A stretch of DNA of 64,000 bases. Origin: Amorphochlora amoebiformis (taxonomy: Eukaryota; Cercozoa; Chlorarachniophyceae). The stretch is taken from the NCBI GenBank assembly GCA_054601695.1, contig BAAHQB010000467.1, positions 18,042 through 82,041 on the forward strand, read 5' to 3'. The position numbers and the translations under genes are program-made. Below are positions 1 through 64,000 of the stretch, piece by piece (the stretch's first letter is position 1; each line of letters opens with the position of its first letter). A model generated the notes under the pieces. The model worked only from the letters and a program-made list of their open reading frames with translations. It was not told where the DNA came from and did no database searches.

Positions 1-1993
<1,993 letters not shown>

Positions 1994-1996
1994 AGT

Positions 1997-2275
1997 CAAA
2001 CCTAACCCTAACACTAACCCTAACCCTAACCACCCTAACCCTAACCCTAACCCTAACCCTAACCCTAACCCTAACCGTAACCGCTAATCCTTGCTAATCT
2101 AAACCTAACCCTAACCCTAACCCTAACCCTAACCCTAACCCTAACCCTAATCCTGACCCTAACCGTCACAGGCTAATCCTCGCTAACCTAACCCTAGCCT
2201 TAACGCTAACCCTAACCTTACCCTAACCCTAACCCTAACCCTAACCCTAACCCTAACCCTAACCCTAAGGCTGTT
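1997..2275 (+). repeat. Interstitial telomeric array (CCCTAA)n
   Basis: Mostly perfect CCCTAA units with degenerate stretches near 2075-2105 and 2155-2215. It begins 4 bases after the TAA stop of the preceding gene. Orientation is C-rich on the + strand. It is internal to the window, so it is not a chromosome end here. Confidence 0.95.
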
Positions 2276-2348
2276 CAGAGAGTGTTTCTTCCTAGCACGC
2301 GATCTGCGGCCATACCTAACCCTTACTCTACACAAATTCATAAGTATG

Positions 2349-2408
<60 letters not shown>

Positions 2409-2471
2409 GCTGTGATAGAATCCAGAGGTAAGTTTGTATGGATGTATGTGTAAATATATTTATATATGTAG

Positions 2472-2503
<32 letters not shown>

Positions 2504-2551
2504 TCATATATAAATATACATATATATATATATATATATATGTAATTATAT

Positions 2552-2638
<87 letters not shown>

Positions 2639-2670
2639 TTCAAGTTTATGTTATATGCATATATATATAG

Positions 2671-2705
<35 letters not shown>

Positions 2706-2740
2706 CCATGTATATAATTATATATTATAATATATATAAT

Positions 2741-2829
<89 letters not shown>

Positions 2830-2889
2830 CCCCCACATTGATGTATGTAAATATATATACACACACACGCACACACACACATATATATA

Positions 2890-2921
<32 letters not shown>

Positions 2922-2970
2922 AGCTACATCGAAGCCAAGGCTAACCCTCCTGTCGACACAAAACCTCTAA

Positions 2971-3016
<46 letters not shown>

Positions 3017-3076
3017 ACATATATATATATATATGTATATATATATATGTATATTATATCATTTAAAAACAAATCA

Positions 3077-3112
<36 letters not shown>

Positions 3113-3245
3113 TTGTATGTATATATATATATATATATAGATGTATATGTATATATAGATACACATATACATGTATATGTACATATATATACATGTATAC
3201 ATACACCCCTTCCAAACTGAATACAAAGGCCTGAGTAACAGCTTT
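2276..3245. repeat. Intergenic AT-rich DNA with small unique islands
   Basis: The stretch is (AT)n with islands at 2276-2350, 2408-2440, 2826-2850, 2921-2973 and 3196-3245. Island 2408-2440 holds a textbook donor (CCAGAG then GTAAGT). Island 2921-2973 is open on both strands. Neither could be chained to a gene, so no exon is called. Confidence 0.6.
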
Positions 3246-3791
3246 ACTCCCTAAACCCTAACCCTAACCCTAACCCTAACCCTAACCCCAATCCTATCCC
3301 TAACCCTAACCCTAACCCTAACCCTAACCCTAACCCTAACCCTAAACCTACATTTACAAAATCATACCTATTACTTGCGCTAGTTGAACCCTAACCCTAA
3401 CCCTAACCCCAATCCTATCCCTAACCCTAACCCTAACCCTAACCCTAACCCTAACCCTAACCCTACATTTACAAAATCATACCTATTACTTGCGCTAGTT
3501 GAACTTAACCCTTACCCTAACCCTAAACCCGAACCCTAACCCTAACCTTAACCCGACGCCCTAACCCCAACCCTAACCCTAACCCTAGCCCTAACCCTAA
3601 CCCTAGATTTACGAAATTACACCCATTACTTGCATTAGAAAATATGAAAACAATTTGAAAATTGGAGTTAACCCAAACCCTAACCCCAACCCTAACCCTA
3701 ACCCTAGCCCTAACCCTAAACCTAGATTTACGAAATTACACCTAACCCTAACCCTAACCCTAACCCTAACCCTAACCCTAACCCTAACCCT
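3246..3791 (+). repeat. Telomeric array with a repeated 40-bp spacer
   Basis: CCCTAA units are broken by a spacer beginning TACATTTACAAAATCATACC at 3351 and again at 3466. Diverged versions start TAGATTTACGAAATTACACC at 3605 and 3723. It is thus a compound minisatellite of telomeric unit plus spacer. It ends about 55 bp before the ATG at 3845, and the first in-frame upstream stop (TGA) lies at its edge. Confidence 0.93.
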
Positions 3792-3844
3792 GAGAAGACG
3801 AAAAGAGAAGAGGAGATTACGAGAATAAGGATTCCAAGAGAAGT

Positions 3845-6735
<2,891 letters not shown>

Positions 6736-7183
6736 CATGCGCAGGCTAGATAGATCCAGCTCCGGTGAGGAAAGTAAGGCTTTTCAAAAATGTTTTTTAA
6801 CAGCTCAAATTCAACAACGCTAAGGCTTGTGGAAATACTAGACCGAAAAATATATATATTTTTTTTCTACTGCTGCATGCGCGCGCACGCATGCGCATGA
6901 CTTGTACGATAGTTAGTTGTATCCCACCTGGGTTACTCTCTATTTATTACCCTCTCTCACGGACTATTCCAGACGCTATTCGAGCCAGACGCAAATTCTG
7001 AGAGTATCCCAGGTGTATTCTGAGAGTATCCCAGTTGTATTGCAGCAAATCAGACACTACACGGGGTTCAGAGGGTTTGTAACTAGCTGTTGCTGGGGTG
7101 TATATGGTAGTACGTATGCAGGTGTACGTATTACGTATTGATCTGACAAGATCCGTGGCTGACCGCGTTGTGTTCGTTCGGAA
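6736..7183. other. Unique intergenic sequence 3' of 7TM-1
   Basis: GC-balanced unique DNA with a short tandem repeat (TATTCTGAGAGTATCCCAG twice, about 6996-7034) and a purine/pyrimidine run TGCATGCGCGCGCACGCATG at 6874-6893. The open frame at 6917-7141 lacks exon signals. It may hold the 3' UTR of the minus-strand gene that ends at 7184. Confidence 0.5.
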
Positions 7184-18737
<11,554 letters not shown>

Positions 18738-18994
18738 TGAGTCGCCGCGCGTGCAGCGCGCTTGGTGACTGTGGTGAATTTTTCCAACAAAGGCGGAATC
18801 TCCGGAACCTTGAGAACAATTTTTATTTTTTTTTCGGAACCCAGGAGAATATTATGTGACGTTACGCATAATTACAACAGTTTGCGTGACATAGCGTCAT
18901 GTCATGCAGCGAATATCTGTCAACTATACTATATTATATTCACATAACAAAAATAGGATATCCTTATTTCTGACACCCTTCAGCACGTGTCACC
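18738..18994. promoter_or_regulatory. Putative bidirectional promoter, 7TM-1 / CIA30 gene
   Basis: A 257-bp spacer separates the tentative ATG of 7TM-1 (minus) from the ATG of the CIA30 gene (plus). It holds near-palindromic GTGACGTTACGC (18857-18868) and GCGTGACATAGCGTCATG (18884-18901), which resemble ATF/CREB-type half sites. No TATA box was assigned. The role is inferred from layout only. Confidence 0.35.
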
Positions 18995-24658
<5,664 letters not shown>

Positions 24659-24942
24659 AGATCAGATCAGTATTGCCATGATGTCGACAGCAACCTCGAG
24701 TAGCCTATATGCACTTTGTAGGTCGTGTATCTAGTGTGCGTTTGTAGTGTTTGTTGTTTGTCATTTGTACGCTTGCTAATTGTTAACATTGGTGGAAATT
24801 GTTGTGCGTGTATGAAAATTGTGTGATCATTGTATTCTCCTTTTTTCTTTTTTTATATATTGTACAATTGCACGGACAGATTTGATATATTGGGAAAATG
24901 GCGCTACGATTAAAAGAATATGTTATATGATATATATGTATG

Positions 24943-24989
<47 letters not shown>

Positions 24990-25541
24990 TATATCTAGAT
25001 ATATGCACATACACACACATATACATATATACATATATTATATATATCTAGTATATACATATATTTATATATACAATTGCGCTTAGGCCCACTTAAATAA
25101 TAGTAAGATAACGTTCTAGCGTTAAGTATAATCATCAACTCAATGATTCAGTAGGCTGCTTTAATTATATTGATAACCTAGTCTTGAGCACTAGATATAA
25201 TTCAATATCCAGTAAAACGATCTGATTATCAATGTTTATCATGCATGCGCACTGGCCTGAGTCTAGTGAGTGTCACAAGTGTCATCTAGGTCATACTAGT
25301 CATAGAACCTAGAGAACTTAGACTAGTCTCTAGAGTCTAGTAGTAGAGTCAAGTTGTTTTGTATTACGTCAAAGTCACAAGTAAAGCTGCTCTATCAGTC
25401 TATTTTCTAGTATTTGCAAGCTCTACTACCTCTAGGATATCCAGTGATTATATTATTTTTTTAAAAAAGTCAAAATCAATGCCGCAAGAGAGAGAAAAAT
25501 TACTCCAAGGAAAGGGAGAGTAGTAACACTGGAACATACAG
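24659..25541. other. Intergenic region, 3' of the CIA30 gene
   Basis: It holds the CIA30 3' flank to about 24890, an (AT)n patch, then AT-rich unique sequence (25078-25541) with frequent CTAG. No exon could be chained. It may hide the first exon of the gene to which 25542-25628 belongs. Confidence 0.5.
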
Positions 25542-25628
25542 ACGGAAGAGAGGGATCTCGAGAGATATTTCGAGGAATTGAGGGCTGATTTAAGCGGAGG
25601 CCTTGGCGTCGTCAAGAAGAGGCTTCAG
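25542..25628 (+). CDS. Isolated 29-codon exon of an unrecognised gene
   Basis: It follows GAACATACAG and ends at CTTCAG/GTAGCT; phase is 0 on both sides. The peptide begins [17 protein letters not shown] and ends GVVKKRLQ: strongly helical, charged, with possible coiled-coil character. No partner exon was found. To the left is the CIA30 gene end, to the right AT tracts and the minus-strand DsbA-like gene. It may be an exon fragment or an incomplete gene. Confidence 0.4.
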
Positions 25629-25644
25629 GTAGCTGGTATATATG

Positions 25645-25687
<43 letters not shown>

Positions 25688-25760
25688 TATGTGTATTCAT
25701 ACACATGGCATATCTTTATATTTATATAAATTCAACATATATGGATACATACATACATAC

Positions 25761-25808
<48 letters not shown>

Positions 25809-25838
25809 TCAACATATATGGATACATACATACATATG

Positions 25839-25900
<62 letters not shown>

Positions 25901-25969
25901 TAAATACACATATACACATACATACACATATATAATATTTATATCTGTACACTTTAAATACACACACAC

Positions 25970-26002
<33 letters not shown>

Positions 26003-26013
26003 TACTTGTATAT

Positions 26014-26067
<54 letters not shown>

Positions 26068-26194
26068 TATATATATGTATATATATACATATAATAGATA
26101 TAATTATGTATATATATATATATATATATATTTGTAAATATAAAATATACGAATACCATACATATGTATACATACAGCTAATATGTATTATATA

Positions 26195-26286
<92 letters not shown>

Positions 26287-26306
26287 TATATATATATATA
26301 TATAGA

Positions 26307-32672
<6,366 letters not shown>

Positions 32673-33411
32673 TCCTCCTCGAAGTTTATCAACTGTTTAT
32701 CAATATTTGCACACATTAGAGATCGATACCTCTTCACAGAAAACGTCAGACGTTTAAAAAGAGATCGAAGTCGATATGTCAGATGTCACGTCTGCACACT
32801 GTCGCATGGAAGAGATGAGGTGTCAGCTCTTGTGTACACGAATATCAAGAATGAGAGCCCTCATCGCATATCTAATCTCATCTGTATTGTGTTCGCAGTA
32901 CATGACGCATGCATGGATCAAATTTCATGTCACTTGATACGACATGCGTACAGAAGAATGCCAGCTCTCTAGCATCAGGAAATTGAAACAAGTGTCGCCA
33001 TCGCGTGTACAACAAAGACCAAACAGACGCGTGCAACGGGTTTTTGAAGCATGACAAGAATTATCGCCGGCCGGAACTGTCGCGTGGTATGCATGAATGC
33101 ATCTGCTTACCTTTTGCTCCGCGGGTCTTCGTCCACGTAGTACACCGGCGGGAATCTCGGGAATCTCTGGAGATTAGTGGAGTTTCTATACGGCTCTCCA
33201 GTACCGGTTCCCACTTGAATACCCGGCAGTAACAGTCGTTAGTCTTTGAACAAATCTGATAATTTCACCTAATTTATCCTTCTGCGAACATTTCCGATGC
33301 GACTCCTGCACAAATCATCTCAAGCCGACAGACTCCACGGCGATCGAGAAAGACATAATACTCACTCCTTTCTTTCAAACTGAAACATACTTCGGAATAA
33401 CAGAAATATTC
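32673..33411. promoter_or_regulatory. Head-to-head intergenic region, DsbA-like / cyclin
   Basis: 739 bp of unique, repeat-free sequence lies between the two start codons. It is the longest non-repetitive non-coding stretch in the window and presumably holds both promoters. The frame at 33005-33232 has no homology or splice support and is not called. Confidence 0.45.
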
Positions 33412-34871
33412 ATGACGGTTGGTCGGAAAGAGCCGGTGAAGCAGCCAATTGGCTCGAAGAAACGAGCTTCAAAAGTACGATGTTCGAGCCGTAATAATCG
33501 AAAAATGGTGAATGCTAAAGATCTGCTCCAACATTACAAGTTTTTTCTCCCTTGGCTTAATAAAGTCAACGAAAATCGTCTTCTCGTCTATAGGCCCATA
33601 GCGTCCCGTGAGCCAGCCACGCTAAACTCTTCTGCTCGCATCTCTGCCTCTACCTCCACGCCAGGCTCCGTACCAACCTGCTTGCCACCCTCCATGATAA
33701 CCCCTTCCCCCACTTCATTACCCGCGATTCGGCATGAAAGGTCCGACTTTAGAGGGACTTCTCAGCGTGAAAGATCTGACTCGCAAGATCCTTCCCAGCC
33801 TATCCAAGCCCTACCACGAGCGTCGGTCTCAGAGTGCAAATCTTTCTCAAAACACAGGATGATACCACCTCTTCGAGCCCAACGAGAAAGAATGTCGATT
33901 TCCGCCGACCCCGATGTATGGCTAGCAAAGCATTCTGGGCTGCGAATTGACTACTTCCCCACAGTAGTCGACTGGATCGCTGAGCTACATCTAGAGCTTT
34001 TCAGCCAAAGAGAATCCATTCGAAACACTTTGGCGTCCAATGCCAAGAGCTCGATAAGCAGTCCATTCCGCATCGTTCATCTCACAACGCGATACCTGTG
34101 CAAATTCCTCTCAAGATATACGGCTGAGGATTCGATTCAAAACGATCGTGGTTCTGTTCCGGAGGCTGCTACACAATCCAAGGGTACGGATAGCAAGGGG
34201 AGGGAAAACGTCACTGCGAACCGTTCGGGATTGGGAGTGAGAAAATGTGAATTGCAACTTATTGGTGTGGCGTGCTATGCAATCGCTGTACATGTGGTGA
34301 CGGGTACCGCTGCTATGAGGCGAATGCGAATTAACGCTACAAGGCTCGCTTTTTACACCGACAATGCCTACACAGCTACTCAAGTCCTCAAGGCAGTTAA
34401 GGTGGTCAGGCTTCGCCTTGCCATGGACGACACGAGGACTTCTGGATTGAATCCTTTCCACATGGTCACCCCTTTGGATGCGGTGCGGGAAATAATCCCA
34501 GCTCTAAACCCACTACTTGAATCAGAATTTAAGAGACAAGCTTTGAGATCCAGCCTTCCAAACACGCTCAACTCTCTAAATCTGTTTGCCAACAAGTTTG
34601 TCGACATTTGCATGCTCAATGCTAAATCGGCAGCTAAGTACCCCTCCGAGATCGCAGCTGCCTCCGTCTTGTGCGCATGCGAGAAGGTTGGGTTCAGAGT
34701 GACGCACAGCCTTAGGCGAATTCTCGCCGGTTTTTGTCTTTCGATGTCGATCGACAGGTTGCTTGATGCCCAAGGTCTCGTTCAGCGCATGGAGCTGGTA
34801 AGAATTTATTACAGTGCATAATTTGATAATTACAAAAATAATTTACCGTGTATACATACATATAAACACAA

Positions 34872-34918
<47 letters not shown>

Positions 34919-35234
34919 ATATGTATTTATGTGCACACATGTGTGTTTGTATATGCACACATTCATATACATGTATTTATGTACACATATACAAAACGTT
35001 CAGATACATTTTGTATCTTATGATTTGTTTGCACATTAGGCCGCGAAAGCTGCTGAAACGGGTCAATGGTCTCTGATTCCGAGGATTGAAGACCTTGTTC
35101 CATATCCCCGAAGGTCAAGCGACCCACCCCATCCGAATATCATTATGTACTACAAGTCCAAGCTTCTCAACTGGGCAGCGAGGGATAGTAATAAATCTCG
35201 CACCACCATCACTCACGACAAACTCTTTAGATAG
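33412..35234 (+). CDS. Cyclin-box protein (A/B-type-like, divergent)
   Basis: Two exons, 33412-34797 and 35040-35234 (TAG), with donor CTG/GTAAGA and acceptor TTGCACATTAG, give 526 residues. The first 150 residues are Ser/Pro/Arg-rich and disordered-looking. The cyclin fold begins near 183 with TVVDWIAELHLELF, matching the first helix, although the usual MRxxL-type hydrophobic-patch motif is not evident. LTTRYLCKFLSR, LQLIGVACYAIAVH near 281 and FYTDNAYTATQVLKA near 313 follow. The second fold contains FANKFVDICML and YPSEIAAASVLCACEKVG near 412. Cyclins bind and activate cyclin-dependent kinases; substrate and phase are unknown. The gene is unusual here in having one 242-bp intron and no boundary array. 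Confidence 0.82.
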
Positions 35235-41580
<6,346 letters not shown>

Positions 41581-42046
41581 CGTCAATCTATCATTGAAAA
41601 CCAAAAACTCCGACACTGGGTCGCACATTGTCCCGTGTACAAGCTCATACGTGTACACGGCTGATCTAAGACAGACACTTGCGTACAGCTGCGTACTCCC
41701 TTGACGACTTGCGTGCAGCAGCGCCGTTGATGAATTGCGTACAGCTGCATATTCCCTTGATGTCTTGCGCACAGCTGCGGCCCTTAATCACAAAAATACT
41801 AGAATGGTTTACAAGTAATGTCGTGACAAGGTTACAATTTCAGACCCAGTCGGCCGAAGGAACGAGTTTCTTGCAGAGTATGCTAATTAGGAATTTTTTG
41901 AAGTCATTATGACATGCTATATATATATATATACGTATGCATAACAATCAGGTCTAATAATGATATAATATATATATATATTATATATCTAGTATATATA
42001 TGTATGTATATATATATATATATTTATATATTTAAATGATAGTAGA

Positions 42047-42079
<33 letters not shown>

Positions 42080-42487
42080 GTATACTGTTTAGACTCTAGG
42101 TCTAGTACTACTTAGCGCTTCGACTGTTATAGGCTGCTACATTTATCCAGTTAGGGTTAGGGTTAGGGTTAGGGTTAGGGTTAGTTTTATAGAACCTGTA
42201 CAGAACCATATATCTGTATGATCAATATATTAGAATACTCCAGATATACAAATACCACGCACCGTATATCTAGTCCGGACTAAAAAGCTGTATAAACTAG
42301 ATAAAGCCGCTTTTTTTCGATTATTTGTTTTTCAATTTCAATTTCTTTGAAAATTCCGATGATGATTTTTAACTGTCATAATGGTGACCCTCGCCTTACT
42401 TTTTTTGGGTGATTTGTCCAAGCTTAGGATCTGTTTGCGCGTTTTGAGAATGAGGGAACCCGAAAAAAAAAAAAAGAAAATGTAGGT
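41581..42487. other. Intergenic region between convergent genes, with a short TTAGGG array
   Basis: 41581-41920 is unique and includes a roughly 33-bp repeat built on TTGCGTACAGCTGC and ending CCTTGA (41679-41785, four diverged units). AT tracts follow. (GTTAGG)n of about six units lies at 42148-42187 in G-rich orientation on the + strand. CTAG-rich and homopolymer-containing sequence runs to the 7TM-2 stop. Confidence 0.65.
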
Positions 42488-59995
<17,508 letters not shown>

Positions 59996-60285
59996 CCCTA
60001 CGGAGAAATAACGGACCCGAATGTTCCACTCCGTTCACCCCCATGTGCTGCATCCGAAATCACGGATCTCGGCGAAATTTTAATAATTTAGAATTTCAAA
60101 AAATAACTTTAAAAAATCGGGTGTCACTCGCGGTCTAGGAGAGTGAGGGACAGGGGCGGGACTCTCCAATCCACACAAGACGTGATCTTGCGCGATGTCA
60201 CCATGACAATTGACAATATCACGAAATTATTTTATACAGAATATTTCGGCTTCGGGATCGACCCAAGGCGGCGCTCTTCCCTTGG
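59996..60285. promoter_or_regulatory. Putative bidirectional promoter, 7TM-2 / sedolisin
   Basis: 290 bp of unique DNA between divergent ATGs. It includes GGGGCGGGACT at 60153-60163 (GC-box-like) and ACGTGATCTTGCGCGATGTC at 60180-60199. The inference rests on gene layout. Confidence 0.35.

Positions 60286-64000
<3,715 letters not shown>

Noticed and set aside
33005-33232. 75-codon frame upstream of the cyclin
   Set aside because: No recognisable sequence, no splice signals, and it overlaps the presumed promoter.
41679-41912. Plus frame RTAAYSLDDLRAAAPLMNC
   Set aside because: It follows the stop of the unknown gene and is produced by a short tandem repeat; no splice support.

Overview
The window is nuclear DNA of an intron-rich eukaryote, probably a protist or alga. 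Introns are GT-AG, internal arrays of the telomeric unit CCCTAA/TTAGGG occur, there are no operons or ribosome binding sites, and most of the 64 kb is (AT)n, (CT/GA)n and (CG)n microsatellite. I cannot name the organism. Most long open frames are translated repeats (YI, LS, ER, AR) and are not genes. Genes were rebuilt by hand by chaining islands of unique sequence that carry acceptor and donor sites, an open frame and matching intron phase. About 13% of the window is coding.

Layout. 1264-1993 (+): last two exons of an unknown gene. 3845-6092 (+): a small protein with one C-terminal membrane helix. 7184-18737 (-): a multi-exon seven-helix membrane protein (7TM-1). 18995-24658 (+): a complete CIA30/NDUFAF1-family gene in seven exons. 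25542-25628 (+): an isolated exon. 26307-32672 (-): a DsbA-like thioredoxin-fold gene. 33412-35234 (+): an A/B-type-like cyclin in two exons. 36899-41580 (+): an unrecognised protein of 397 residues. 42488-59995 (-): a second seven-helix gene (7TM-2), paralogous to 7TM-1. 60286-64000 (+): the 5' part of a sedolisin (S53, TPP1/kumamolisin-like) peptidase gene that runs off the edge. Three pairs are head-to-head over short spacers (18738-18994, 32673-33411, 59996-60285), which suggests shared promoters.

The most unusual property is how the introns are built. In almost every gene, the edge of one exon together with its splice site has been copied several times into the neighbouring intron. Each copy is separated by (AT)n or (CT)n. 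Some arrays copy exon ends with their 5' splice site (1.3, 8.7-9.5, 17.2-17.7, 20.8-21.6, 24.3, 27.8-29.4, 40.6-41.2 and 44-46 kb). Others copy exon starts with their 3' splice site (42.6-43.0, 46.3-46.9, 49.3-49.5 and 57.2-57.9 kb). Introns therefore seem to grow by repeated duplication of exon-intron boundaries inside microsatellites, leaving arrays of decoy splice sites.

The second notable item is the 7TM pair. Both genes predict about 540 residues: five helices, a long polar Ser/Pro/Asn/Lys-rich segment, then two helices. Exon lengths (76, 120/121, 156, 39 and 79 nt) and phases are conserved. This is GPCR-like topology, but no established family could be recognised by eye.

Limits: exon calls rest on reading only. 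Long (AT)n and (CG)n tracts are prone to assembly error, and a few phase gaps, stated below, show that exons or bases are missing.
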